DNA of 64,000 nt from Roseiarcus sp963842835 (lineage in GTDB: Bacteria; Pseudomonadota; Alphaproteobacteria; Rhizobiales; Beijerinckiaceae), in contig CAWJIB010000001.1 of NCBI GenBank assembly GCA_963842835.1, forward strand, positions 310,001-374,000, written 5' to 3'. The notes beneath the pieces are model-generated. The model made no database searches. It worked only from the letters and a program-made list of their open reading frames with translations, and was not told the origin of the DNA. This document shows, piece after piece, positions 46,512 through 55,913 of this stretch. A program made the position numbers and the translations under genes. Each line of letters opens with the position of its first letter. The first letter of the stretch is position 1.

Positions 46512-48040
46512 AGCGGTTCGCCCCTCGCCAACGCGTCGCGAAGCCTCACCTTGTCGACCTTTCCCGCCGCGGTGCGCGGCAGCGCGGCGACGAAGCGCCA
46601 TTGTTTCGGCGTTCTGATGCCCAGTTGCGGTTTGCAATAGGCGATGCAGTCCTCTTGGGTCAGCGCCTTGCCGTTCTCGGCCGCGACGAAGGCGACCGCG
46701 ATCTCGCCGAAGCTCTCGTCCGCGCTCCCGACGACAGCCACTTCCTGCACCCCGGGATAGCTCGAAATGCACGCCTCGAGCTCGGCCGGATAGATGTTGA
46801 AGCCGCCGCTGATCAGCATTTCCTTGCTGCGACCGACGAGATAGAGGAAGCCGCGCTCGTCCCTGCGGGCGAGGTCGCCGGACCACAGCCAGCCGTCGCG
46901 CAGGACCTTGGCGGTTTCCTCCGGGCGCCTCCAATACCCCTGCATGACGTGCTCGGCGCGAATGGTGATCTCGCCGGTCTGGCCGGCGGGGACCTCCTCT
47001 CCCGATGGATCGCGCAAGGCGATCTCGACGAAAGTGTAGGGACGCCCGATGCTGTCATAGCGGATCGTTCGATCGCCGCCGTTGGATTGGGTGAAATGTT
47101 CCTCGGGACCGAGACGCGCGCAGGTCATCATCGCCTCGGTCAATCCGTAATTCTGGGTGAGCATCGACCCCCAGCGGGCGAGCGCTCTCTCAAGCGTCTT
47201 GCGCTGGATCGCTTCGGCGCCGTAGCTGATCCAGCGCAGGCTGGAAAGGTCGTAGCGATCAATATCGGCGGAGCCCAGCACGCGCGTCAGCACGGTCGGG
47301 ACGCAACTGAAGGCGGTGACCCGGAATCGCTCGATCGTCGGCAGCAACTGATCGAGCGCGCCGTTGCCGACGATGACGTTGGCGGCGCCGCGAAGGAGAA
47401 ACGGCGTGACATAGGTCCCGCTGGCGTGGGTGAGCGGCCCGACATGGGCGAGCACGTCGTCGGAGCGAATGTCCCGATCGATAAGCATGTTCTTGTAGAC
47501 CGCTTGCCAATTGCGATGCGTCAGCATCACGCCTTTGGGGCGGCCCGAAGAGCCCGATGTGTAGTTGATCGAGCTCAATGCATCCATGTCAGGAAAGCCG
47601 CGGCCTGCATCGGGATCGCTCGCCAGGAGCGCCGCCCATTCGGGACCGCCGCTGCCGCCGCCGCCGCCGACGTCGCACAGCCAGAGGCCGGGACGATCAA
47701 GGGCCGCGACGCGATCGGCGGTGGCGGAATTGAAGAAAACGGCTGACGGTTCGCAATCGTCGACAATGCCGCCGACTTCATGCGCGGTGTTGCGCATGTT
47801 GATCGGCACGCGGACAAGGCCGGCGCGCTCGATCGCCAGCTGCAGAATGACGTATTCGGCCCTGTTGTTCATAAAGAGTGCGACGCGCGCCCCTGGAGGC
47901 AACCGCGCGGACAACCCAGCGGCGATCGCCGACACGCTCCGGTCCAGGTCGGCAAAGCTCCATTGGCGATCATTTTCGATCAAGGCGATGCGACCGGCAA
48001 ATCTCGCGGCCGCGTAGCGGACTGGACTGTTGATGCCCAT
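46508..48040 (-). CDS. AMP-dependent acyl-CoA ligase
   Basis: 510-residue ANL-superfamily enzyme that activates a carboxylic acid with ATP and CoA. Motifs: P-loop-like INYTSGSSGRPKGVMLTHRN, YGLTE in MLTQNYGLTEAMM, the GWLWSGDLARRDERGFLYLVGRSKEMLI-type hinge region (Asp and Arg present), and the C-terminal lysine in LPRTAAGKVDKV. It has no signal or membrane segment. ATG 48040 shares a base with the stop of the B12-subunit gene; a GTG one codon earlier is an alternative. It should prepare the CoA ester used by the mutase. Confidence 0.92.
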   Translation of the reverse strand: MGINSPVRYAAARFAGRIALIENDRQWSFADLDRSVSAIAAGLSARLPPGARVALFMNNRAEYVILQLAIERAGLVRVPINMRNTAHEVGGIVDDCEPSAVFFNSATADRVAALDRPGLWLCDVGGGGGSGGPEWAALLASDPDAGRGFPDMDALSSINYTSGSSGRPKGVMLTHRNWQAVYKNMLIDRDIRSDDVLAHVGPLTHASGTYVTPFLLRGAANVIVGNGALDQLLPTIERFRVTAFSCVPTVLTRVLGSADIDRYDLSSLRWISYGAEAIQRKTLERALARWGSMLTQNYGLTEAMMTCARLGPEEHFTQSNGGDRTIRYDSIGRPYTFVEIALRDPSGEEVPAGQTGEITIRAEHVMQGYWRRPEETAKVLRDGWLWSGDLARRDERGFLYLVGRSKEMLISGGFNIYPAELEACISSYPGVQEVAVVGSADESFGEIAVAFVAAENGKALTQEDCIAYCKPQLGIRTPKQWRFVAALPRTAAGKVDKVRLRDALARGEPL

Positions 48041-48462
48041 CACGAAGTCCTGATGCGATCGGCGAGCGCCAATTCGATGAATTCGGCGATCTCGCCTATC
48101 GTTGTGCCGAGAAGAAACACCTTCGTGACGCCCTTTTGTCTTAGCTCTATCGTATCCTCTTGTGGTATGACTCCGCCCGCAATCAGTATCACGTTGCTGG
48201 CGCCGTTTTCATCGAGCAGTTGCCGCACCCTAGGCAACAGCACATTATGCGCGCCCGACAAGATGCTAACCCCAACGACATCAACGTCTTCTTCGATTAC
48301 AGTACGGACCACCTGTTCAGGGGTGCGTCGTATGCCTGTATAGATGACCTCCATCCCCGCCTCGAGAAGACCGCGGGCAACAACCCTTGCGCCTACATCG
48401 TGGCCGTCGAGCCCGACTTTGGCGATCAACACGCGAATTTTTCGGGGCACGGGGTTCAACAT
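48040..48462 (-). CDS. Acyl-CoA mutase small subunit, cobalamin-binding
   Basis: 140-residue Rossmann-like B12 domain. The lower axial ligand motif DxHxxG is DGHDVG in AKVGLDGHDVGARVVA, followed by the other cobalamin loops SILSGAH and IAGGVIPQED. It is the partner of the separate large subunit at 42511, the split arrangement known from isobutyryl- and 2-hydroxyisobutyryl-CoA mutases. First gene of the operon; upstream DNA is AT-rich. Confidence 0.93.
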   Translation of the reverse strand: MLNPVPRKIRVLIAKVGLDGHDVGARVVARGLLEAGMEVIYTGIRRTPEQVVRTVIEEDVDVVGVSILSGAHNVLLPRVRQLLDENGASNVILIAGGVIPQEDTIELRQKGVTKVFLLGTTIGEIAEFIELALADRIRTS

Positions 48463-49096
48463 TTATGAATATTAGGACTTTTACGTTTGATACGGTGAAA
48501 TATAATTCACAACAGGCTGGCGGAAGTCAAATAACAACTATTTATATCGCTCATAAGCTTGGCCGGCTCATCAAGAAAACGGCGAAGAGAGGTGAATTTG
48601 GAGCCCCTTCCGGTTGGGTTTGTTGAAGTCGATGTGCCCCGTGCGCCTTTTGGCGTTTCGCGTTCTACGTGTGGGTCGCTTGCTCCTCCCCGCGGTCGGC
48701 GCAAGTTCGCCGCATGACAGGGGCCGGGAAGGGAGGCATCCCAATCTCTTTCACGACCTTGCAGGGGACGCCTTACAGGCTCGAGGCTCTCAACGAGATC
48801 ACGCTTCCCGTCGTCCCCCGCGGGAACGATCCGGCTCACCCTCTCAGACCAATTCCTCTTGCCCGCGCTTTCATTTCCTCAGGCTGTGGCGAGACAGGCG
48901 TTCGCGGCAAGCTGTTTGGCGAAGCGGAACTCGGCTTCGTGACTCTGCGCGCGGAACAGCAGGACGGCGAGCTTACCGGCGACGGCAATTCGCGCTGCGC
49001 CATGCCCCGCCGAAGCTACGCCACATGCAGGGACACGACCTGTAAGTCGACATATGGACGGTTGAAAATACGCGAGACGCAGGCTCTTCACATTCT
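48463..49096. other. Promoter region of mutase operon and unassigned DNA
   Basis: 634 bases. The 120 bases next to 48462 are clearly AT-rich and contain, on the minus strand, a TTGACT (plus-strand AGTCAA near 48525) with AT-rich hexamers 17-20 bases on, so this is the likely operon promoter. Between about 48600 and 49096 open frames exist on both strands but none has a recognisable family; this part may be a decayed gene. Confidence 0.45.
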
Positions 49097-50032
49097 TCAA
49101 TCGACACCGCTACGAAGCCCGTGCACCAGTTCTTCCGGCGCCCCGATGCGTCCTTTTAGCGCTGTTTCCAGATTGCCGATCAGCAGTTGGGCGGCGGGGG
49201 TGGCTTCCCTTTGCGGCTGGAACGCCACCACAAGCAGGCGTCGAATGATCGGGTCAACTAGTCTCAGGGACTGGAAGTGGCGCTGACGCTGGCCAGATCG
49301 CAGAGCCGATGCAGGAAGAATTGACGCCCAACCCGCGCGCCGGATGATGCCAAAGACCGCCGAAAGAGAATCGACTTCCATGGCCGGTGATAGAGGCAAT
49401 CCCGCCTGCTCAAATTCCGTCTCGATGAGCATGCGCATCAGGTTGCGGGATGACGGAAGCACTAATTTGAGGCTGACAAGATCCGAACCTTTGATCTGCG
49501 ATCCGCCGATCGATGTTTCCATGCTCGTGACCAAGTGCAACTCCTCAGTCGCCAGTTCCTGGTATCGGAGCCGTCTTTCATCCTCCAACACAGTTAGCAC
49601 GGCGAAATCCAGATCACCCTGGACCAGCCAATCGACTAGATTGGCCGTGTAGCCCTCACGGACGATCAGCTGGATCTCCGGATTCTGTTTTTGAAATTCG
49701 ACCAACACGTCGGGGAGGATTCCCTCGGCAATCGATGGCGGCACGCCGACCGTCAGCCTGCCGGCGAGACGGCCAGCCAACTCGCGCAACCGGTTACGGA
49801 CCAGATCGACCTTTTCGAGAATATCGAGGCACTGGGGGTACAGCCGTCGAGCCACCGCGTTCGGGCGGACCCCCTGCGGGATTCGATCAAAAAGGGCAAC
49901 CCCATAATCGGCTTCGAGACGACGAATCTGCATGCTCACCGCAGGCTGGACGACGTGCAGGCGCCGCGCCGCTTTCGTAACGCTTTCCTCCTCGTATAAG
50001 GCGACAAAATACTGAACCTGACGAAGATCCAT
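49097..50032 (-). CDS. LysR-family transcriptional regulator
   Basis: 311 residues with the usual N-terminal helix-turn-helix (MDLRQVQYFVALYEEESVTK, AARRLHVVQPAVSMQIRRLE) and an effector domain with LAGRLTVGVPPSIAEGILPD. It is coded upstream of and parallel to the mutase operon, so it is a good candidate for its regulator, with an acid or CoA ester as inducer. Its DNA is visibly less GC-rich than the flanking core genes, consistent with acquisition by transfer. Confidence 0.9.
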   Translation of the reverse strand: MDLRQVQYFVALYEEESVTKAARRLHVVQPAVSMQIRRLEADYGVALFDRIPQGVRPNAVARRLYPQCLDILEKVDLVRNRLRELAGRLAGRLTVGVPPSIAEGILPDVLVEFQKQNPEIQLIVREGYTANLVDWLVQGDLDFAVLTVLEDERRLRYQELATEELHLVTSMETSIGGSQIKGSDLVSLKLVLPSSRNLMRMLIETEFEQAGLPLSPAMEVDSLSAVFGIIRRAGWASILPASALRSGQRQRHFQSLRLVDPIIRRLLVVAFQPQREATPAAQLLIGNLETALKGRIGAPEELVHGLRSGVD

Positions 50033-50331
50033 TGGCGTGAGCCCCTTGTTTCATACGGTGACGGCTAAAGTCTTGACGGCTGGCTGAATGACGTACATCG
50101 ATCCGGCATTAATGCTGTGCAACGCTTCTCGCACATTGCGACGAGGCATCGACGCCGCCCAAAACGCTTTGAAGGAGCGCTGTAGCAACGGCCGAATCGC
50201 AGCGCAAATCAATCGATTGGAAATCCTCAAGCGCGCCATGAACGGTCACGCAGCCACGGAATTTCTGCGAGCCCGAATGTCGCCGCTCCACGTGAATATC
50301 AAGCATAGACTCAAAGATCGTTGGAGGAAAC

Positions 50332-51273
50332 TTGGCCGCGGGGGACCCTACGATGGTGAAATTGTTCTCGCTCAGCGGCGCTACGATTCTCATCGCGGGC
50401 GCGGCGAGCGGGATCAACTCCGCCACGGCTTCCGCCTGCGCCGCTGATTTCGATCGCGAGCGCGTCGTTCAGGCCATGGTCGGCCGCAGTCTCAGCGCCA
50501 CGCTGCACGGCGTCGCAGAACGCGAGCCGCGGCCCTATGGGCGCAAAGGGCTCAGCGTGCAGAACTTGTCGAGCGGGAGCATGGTGCGCAACACCTCCTT
50601 CTCCTTCTATGCGGGACAGATCACCGGCATTTTTGGCCTTGTCGGCGCCGGCCGCACCGAGATGATGAAGGTCGTGGCGGGCGTGCTCAAGCGGGATCTG
50701 TTCTATGGCGGCGAGGTCATGCTTCACGGCAAGTCCGTGCGTTATCGAGCGCCGCGGCAGGCGGTTCGCGACGGCGTCGTCTACGTAACCGAAGACCGTA
50801 AGGTAGAAGGATTCTTCGAAACCATGTCGATCGCCGAAAACATTCAGGTCGGCGATGAGGCGACCGGGATCAATCCCCTGAAGGTCGTATCGCTCAATGA
50901 GGCGCGCGCGCTCGCCAAAGTCTGGATTGAAGCGCTTTCCATTCGCGCCATTAACGCGAACGCTCGCATCATCGAGCTTTCCGGCGGCAATCGGCAGAAG
51001 GTGGTGATTGCCAAATCCCTGGTTCAGAAGCCGAAGCTGATAATCTTCGACGAGCCTACTCGTGGCGTCGACGTCGGCGCTATCGTCGAGATCCACCAAC
51101 TCATCAACCGCCTCGCCGACGACGGCTTCGCGGTCGTTGTGATCTCGTCTTACCTTCCCGAGATCATGGCGCTGTCAGACCGGGTGCTCGTCGCGCGGCA
51201 GGGCAAGATCATCGAAGAGATGAGCATCGACGAGGCGAGTGAGCAAAAGATCATGTACGCGGCGGTGCATTGA
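50332..51273 (+). pseudogene. Chimeric remnant: SDR start fused to C-terminal half of a sugar ABC ATPase
   Basis: Open frame of 313 residues from a TTG at 50332 (GGAGG four bases upstream) or ATG 50353. Residues 8-35 look like the start of a short-chain dehydrogenase (MVKLFSLSGATILIAGAASG, a degenerate TGxxxGIG). From FDRERVVQAMVGRSL on it is the second half of an RbsA/MglA-type ATPase: degenerate Walker A GLVGAGRTEMMK, YVTEDRK, signature LSGGNRQKVVIAKSL and Walker B LIIFDEPTRGVDVG. The first ATPase domain (about 220 residues) is missing, and no permease or binding protein of that system is nearby. Most likely a deletion fusion that is not functional as a transporter subunit. The 299 bases before it (50033-50331) hold nothing I can assign. 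Confidence 0.72.
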
Positions 51274-51369
51274 GCGGCTCGCTTGGCGCTCTTGCCCCGC
51301 GCGAGCATCTGGCGAGGCCCGCCCCCCTGTATCGGAGCGAGCGTCGCAACGGTCGTTGGCGTCGCCTGA

Positions 51370-51558
51370 AACACCAAACGCCGTGAGCTTCGGGTCCTTG
51401 GCGATCGCCTGATGGATCGCGACCGCCGCGCTGGACAATTGCCGCCGATTGTCGAAGCTGACCGGAGCGCTTACGCCGCTGATATCGAAGTCTTTCGTCT
51501 GTCGAATCTTCTCGATCGCGAGCGAGATCCGGAGGCCGCCTTGCCGGTGACGGCGCAA
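51370..51558 (-). pseudogene. Remnant of a branched-chain-type substrate-binding protein
   Basis: On the minus strand about 50 residues read like the C-terminal part of a periplasmic-binding protein of the LivK type (IEKIRQTKDFDISGVSAPVS, then FDNRR and AIHQAIAKDPKLTAFG). There is no start, signal peptide or N-terminal domain, and the frame has no conserved continuation. The rest of 51274-51799 shows no gene. It lies next to an intact binding-protein gene. Confidence 0.5.
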
Positions 51559-51799
51559 TCTCGGTCTTCGTTTTGGGTCTTCCTCAAGACCTGCGCGCGA
51601 TGGGCGGCGAGAGCGGCGAAATCATCCGGGCTCGCAGGAGGTCAGCGCCGGCGCGACCGCACATTGCGCGGTTCAGATCTTTCACTCGGCGGCGATCTTC
51701 ATTGAGATCCGGCGGGGCGGAGCTCCGCCATAGGGGAACCCGCCGGGTTATGGTCCGCCCGGCGGGCATGGTCGAGGCGCAAGCGCCGCGGCGTAGGAA

Positions 51800-53020
51800 C
51801 TATTTCTTCTTGAAGAAGACGTTCTCCGGCACCGGCTCGTCGAGCTTCCATTCGTCGACGACCTTGAACTTCTCGTTCGTCACCGCCTCGATCTGCATGG
51901 GAATCCGCATCTGGACATGCAGCGTGTTGCTGAAGGAGCGCGGTCCAAGGACCGTCGGCTCGTCCTTGAATTGTTCCATCTTTGCCACAACCGCCGCAGC
52001 ATCCGTGGCGCCCGCCTCCGCGACCGCCTTGGCCCACAGCTCCAGCCCTGCATAGATAGGATAAGCGTACATTGTCGCGGGAAGGCCGCCAAACTTCGCC
52101 TTATAGGCGGCCGTCAGATCGCGGACTTCGGGCCTCGGATCTTCCCCAACGCTGGCCTGGATTGCCGCGTAGAACTCTTTCAATCCCGGCACGGCATTCA
52201 GCCAATAGTCGCCATCGGCGGCGCTGTCGCTGAGGATCGGCAAATCGATCCCGGCGGCGCGGATCTGCCGGACGGCGGTGGCCCCTCCCGGCATGAAGGT
52301 GCAAAGCATAATCGAATCGACCTTCTGATCACGTATCGCCTGGGAAATCCGTGTGACTTGCGAGGCGATCGAAGGATCCCCGTTCTTGAACGTGTCGTGG
52401 CCGACGATCTTGCCGCCTAGCCTTTCGAACGCCCAGTCGAAGCCATCGCAAACCGACTTGCTGTAGTCGATCGCGTCGTCGAGCAGAACGAAGGCGTTTC
52501 GGTAGCCCTTTTTCTTGTAACCCCATTCCGCCATCGTCGCCCCCTGGATCGGCGCGGCCGCCGAAGCCGTAAACGAATAGGGGCCGACGCCCGGGATGCC
52601 CGCGAGAGGCCCCTCGGCCGACAGGAACATCGAAACTACGCCGGCTTTTTGCGCCGCCAGCGCCGCCGGCGCGCCGAAATCATAGTCGCCGGTCACGACC
52701 ACGAGCGAGGCTCCCTGCTGAAGCACGGCCTGGCCCGCCTTTGCGCCCTCCGCCCGGTCGGATTTTGTGTCGGCGATTACTCCTTTCAGCCGGCGGCCGA
52801 GCAACCCGCCCTTGGCGTTCTGCTGATCGATGAACAGCAATCCCATATTGGTTCCATCGGCATCATAGACCTGAAAGGGGCCGGACTTCGCTACCGCAAA
52901 GCCGACTACAATGTCGTCGGCCGCCGACGCGGGCATCGCCGGCGCGAAAATCGCCAAACCGAAACACAGTCCCACCGCCACCCTTCGCACGACACCAGGA
53001 ATACTTGATCTATTCTTCAA
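51800..53020 (-). CDS. ABC transporter substrate-binding protein (LivJ/LivK type)
   Basis: 406 residues. The signal peptide VAVGLCFGLAIFAPAMPASA ends at AxA before ADD. The mature part is a type I periplasmic-binding fold of the Peripla_BP_6 family (IVVGFAVAKSGPFQVYDADG; LLFIDQQNAKGGLLGRRLK). The start is a TTG at 53020 with GGGGAGG six bases upstream; no nearby ATG is better. It is divergent from the livGFHM genes, and together they form a complete high-affinity importer. Ligand unknown; in this context it is probably the acid that feeds the acyl-CoA ligase. Confidence 0.9.
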   Translation of the reverse strand: MKNRSSIPGVVRRVAVGLCFGLAIFAPAMPASAADDIVVGFAVAKSGPFQVYDADGTNMGLLFIDQQNAKGGLLGRRLKGVIADTKSDRAEGAKAGQAVLQQGASLVVVTGDYDFGAPAALAAQKAGVVSMFLSAEGPLAGIPGVGPYSFTASAAAPIQGATMAEWGYKKKGYRNAFVLLDDAIDYSKSVCDGFDWAFERLGGKIVGHDTFKNGDPSIASQVTRISQAIRDQKVDSIMLCTFMPGGATAVRQIRAAGIDLPILSDSAADGDYWLNAVPGLKEFYAAIQASVGEDPRPEVRDLTAAYKAKFGGLPATMYAYPIYAGLELWAKAVAEAGATDAAAVVAKMEQFKDEPTVLGPRSFSNTLHVQMRIPMQIEAVTNEKFKVVDEWKLDEPVPENVFFKKK

Positions 53021-53473
53021 TTGAACCTCCCCGAGTTTAATGCCTTATCCGGTCGATCAAAACAAGCAGATCGTTCTTTTCCGGGCTCTCCCCCGTCGAT
53101 CTTTTTCAAATAGTATGCGAGCTTTACATCATCGAAGCGATTAACGATTACTGATACAAGCCATCATACACGAAGAGATGCGCGGCGTTGATGGCTGCTA
53201 TCAAAATATCTTAATAGAGGAGGCCGACCAAATCATATAGCTTTCGGGTAGAAGATAAGAAATTGGGGCAAAATGCGAATTTACGGCGTTCGGACGGGAG
53301 AAATCGCCCAACGATCATTTGGGGTATTCGTCACATGAGATCGCGCCTTGATCGGGCAAATGAAGCTCGTTGAATCGCGCCGTGATTGCCTGCGGGTGTG
53401 ATCGAGTCGCTACAAGCATTCACACAAGATTTTGGCGCCCCCTGAAATAGAACATTTGAGATATCTGTCTGAA
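53021..53473. promoter_or_regulatory. Divergent control region of the ABC importer
   Basis: 453 bases, conspicuously AT-rich between 53090 and 53400, separating the binding-protein gene (minus) from livG (plus). It must contain both promoters; I cannot single out a -35/-10 pair or operator with confidence. Confidence 0.5.
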
Positions 53474-54250
53474 ATGATGGACGCATTTCCATCCGATCCA
53501 AGGGCGCGCGATTGTGAAATCGAGACCCGCAATGTTTCGGTAAAGTTTTCCGGTCTGGTGGCAATGGCGGATGTTTCCATTCGGATCCGAAGCCGGGAAA
53601 TCGTGGGGTTGATCGGGCCGAACGGGGCCGGCAAGACGACGTTGGTCAACTGCCTTTCCGGATTCCTTCGCCCGACCTCGGGACGGATCCTGATGGCCGG
53701 CAAGGACATAACGGGCTGGACCCCGCAGCAACTCTCCAAGGCCGGCATCGCCCGCACCTTTCAAAGCGTGCGGCTGTTCAAGGACATGTCGGTCGTCGAA
53801 AACGTCGAGGTGGCGGCCTTAGGCCTCGGACTGACGCGACGCAAGGCGTCTCAACGTGCGATGGAACTGCTTGAATCCATCGGTCTCGCCGACAAGGCGG
53901 CATTGATAGCCGGCACGCTGCCTTATACGGACGAGCGCCGAGTTGGCTTGGTCCGCGCGCTCGCTCTGTCGCCAGCCTTCGTCCTGCTTGACGAGCCGGC
54001 CGCGGGCATGTCGGATGGCGAATGCAATGATCTGATGGCCTTCGTATCCCGGATGCCGGAACGCTTCGGATGCGGCGTCCTGTTGATCGAGCACAACATG
54101 CGGATGATCATGGGCGTGTGCGATCGCATCCATGTGCTCGATAGCGGCCGCACGATCGCCGAGGGGAGTCCGGGCGAAATTCAGCGCGATCAGACAGTGA
54201 TTTCCGCGTATCTCGGTCAGCAGCTGGACCCGCAGGAGGCGGCGAACTGA
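53474..54250 (+). CDS. livG: Branched-chain-type ABC transporter ATPase LivG
   Basis: About 258 residues. Walker A GLIGPNGAGKTTLVNC, Q-loop ARTFQSVRLF, the LivG-type degenerate signature LPYTDERRVGLVRALA in place of LSGGQ, Walker B FVLLDEPAAGMS and switch His in LLIEHNMRMIM. The start is uncertain: ATG 53474 or 53477, or TTG 53432, none with a good ribosome site. The stop shares a base with livF. Confidence 0.9.
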   Translation: MMDAFPSDPRARDCEIETRNVSVKFSGLVAMADVSIRIRSREIVGLIGPNGAGKTTLVNCLSGFLRPTSGRILMAGKDITGWTPQQLSKAGIARTFQSVRLFKDMSVVENVEVAALGLGLTRRKASQRAMELLESIGLADKAALIAGTLPYTDERRVGLVRALALSPAFVLLDEPAAGMSDGECNDLMAFVSRMPERFGCGVLLIEHNMRMIMGVCDRIHVLDSGRTIAEGSPGEIQRDQTVISAYLGQQLDPQEAAN

Positions 54251-54993
54251 TGCTCAAGGTCCGCGACCTCCACGTCGCCTACGGCCACCTTTTTGCTCTG
54301 CGGGGCGTCTCGCTCGAAGTCGCGGCCGGAGAGATCGTTTGCGTGATCGGCCCCAATGGCGCGGGGAAAACGACGATGCTGACCGCGATCGCCGGCGGTG
54401 TGACGCCCCATCGTGGATCGATCTGCCTCGACGGCGGCGAGTTGATCGGTCAGCGCCCGGAGCAGATCGCGCGGCTCGGCGTCGCATACATTCCTGAGGG
54501 ACGACGCATCTTCACCAGCCTGTCGGTCGAGGAAAACCTCCGCATCGGCGCTTATCGCCTGGGGCGTCGCCAAATGGACGAAGATTTCGAGCGGATCCTG
54601 ACGCATTTCCCACAACTGGGCGAGCGGCGGGCGTTTCCTGCAGGCCGGCTTTCCGGCGGCGAGCAACAAATGCTCGCCATCGGCCGCGCCCTGATGACCC
54701 GGCCGAAGCTCATCATGATCGACGAGCCGTCGCTGGGCTTGGCTCCACGCCTGGTCGATCAAGTCTATCAAATCCTCACGGATCTCCGTCGCGAACGGAA
54801 CCTGACGATGCTGATCAACGAACAATCGTCGCAACGAATTCTCCAGCACGCCGACCGAATCTATGTCCTGCGCGGCGGCGCCTTTCGACTGCACGATCGC
54901 GCCGAGGCTCTCCGGCATGGCGACGCGCTCATGCAGGCCTACTTCGGCTTCGAAGGGCCTGAACTCGCGGCGAACACGAAGAACGCCAAATGA
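54250..54993 (+). CDS. livF: Branched-chain-type ABC transporter ATPase LivF
   Basis: 247 residues. Walker A VIGPNGAGKTTMLTAI, the LivF motif YIPEGRRIFTSLSVEENL, signature LSGGEQQMLAIGRALM and Walker B LIMIDEPSLGLAP. The switch residue is Asn-Glu-Gln (INEQSS) where His is usual in many ABC ATPases; LivF proteins often have E-Q here. It overlaps livG and livH, so all four genes are coupled. Confidence 0.93.
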   Translation: MLKVRDLHVAYGHLFALRGVSLEVAAGEIVCVIGPNGAGKTTMLTAIAGGVTPHRGSICLDGGELIGQRPEQIARLGVAYIPEGRRIFTSLSVEENLRIGAYRLGRRQMDEDFERILTHFPQLGERRAFPAGRLSGGEQQMLAIGRALMTRPKLIMIDEPSLGLAPRLVDQVYQILTDLRRERNLTMLINEQSSQRILQHADRIYVLRGGAFRLHDRAEALRHGDALMQAYFGFEGPELAANTKNAK

Positions 54994-55904
54994 TGGATTT
55001 CCTGCAGCATCTGATCGACGCGCTCAGCTTGGGCAGCCTCTACGCCCTTGCGGCGCTCGGCATCGGTTTGCTGTTCGGCGTCTTGCGGCTGATCAATTTT
55101 GCGCATGGCGATTTCATCACGTTGGGCGCCTACGCGTTGATCGCGCCTTCCGCCGACGTCACCGCGCATATGATCATCGGCGGATGGAGCTGGCTGTTCA
55201 TGATCCCGGCCGTCGCCGTCATCGTGGTGATCGTCGCGCTCGCCGCCAACGCCTTGGTGTTCCGCCCGTTGCGCCGCGCCGATACGCCGATCCTGATGAT
55301 CGCCTCCTTCGCAGTCGGCTACGTCATGCAGAACAGCTTCATCATGATTTATGGAGCGCGCGCCAAGACGGTCGATTTCTGGTCCGGGCTCAACTATCCC
55401 ATCGCCATAGCCGGTCTTCGGATCCCGAAGCTCGAGCTCGTCATCATCGCGACCACGATCGTTCTGATGGTGACGCTGATATTGTTCTTGCGACGAACGT
55501 CGTTCGGCGTCCAGATGCGCGCGGCGGCCGAGGATTTCCGCATGGCGCAACACCTCGGCGTGCGCAGCGATCTGGTGATCGGCGCCGCCTTCGCCGTGAG
55601 CGGCATTCTCGCCGCGGCGGTCTCGCTCTTGTTCCTCTCTCAGACAGGGACGCTGAGCTACTCGATGGGGACGCCGCTCGTCCTATTCGCATTCATCGCG
55701 ACGGTCGTCGGCGGCATGGGCAGCCTGCTCGGCGCGGTCGTCGGCGGCTATGCGATCGGATTGGCGATTGTCTTCCTGGAAGCTTACCTGCCTACTGATC
55801 TCAGGGATTTCCGGGACGCATTCGCCTTCAGCCTGGTCATTCTCATTCTGATCTTCCGGCCGTCGGGGTTGGTCAAGACCAGATATTCACTTGAAAGGGC
55901 TTGA
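54990..55904 (+). CDS. livH: Branched-chain-type ABC permease LivH
   Basis: 304 residues with about eight membrane helices. LivH signatures are GSLYALAALGIGLLFGVLRL and INFAHGDFITLGAYALI, and the EAA-like loop around GVQMRAAAEDFRMAQHLGV. Starts at ATG 54990 overlapping livF; MDF at 54993 is equivalent. Confidence 0.93.
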   Translation: MMDFLQHLIDALSLGSLYALAALGIGLLFGVLRLINFAHGDFITLGAYALIAPSADVTAHMIIGGWSWLFMIPAVAVIVVIVALAANALVFRPLRRADTPILMIASFAVGYVMQNSFIMIYGARAKTVDFWSGLNYPIAIAGLRIPKLELVIIATTIVLMVTLILFLRRTSFGVQMRAAAEDFRMAQHLGVRSDLVIGAAFAVSGILAAAVSLLFLSQTGTLSYSMGTPLVLFAFIATVVGGMGSLLGAVVGGYAIGLAIVFLEAYLPTDLRDFRDAFAFSLVILILIFRPSGLVKTRYSLERA

Positions 55905-55913
55905 CGAGCAGCC

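Noticed and set aside
42511..48462. Assignment as 2-hydroxyisobutyryl-CoA mutase (hcmA/hcmB)
   Set aside because: The gene set is similar, but the large subunit has Tyr108 and Arg227 where that enzyme has Ile and Gln, so the substrate class should differ.
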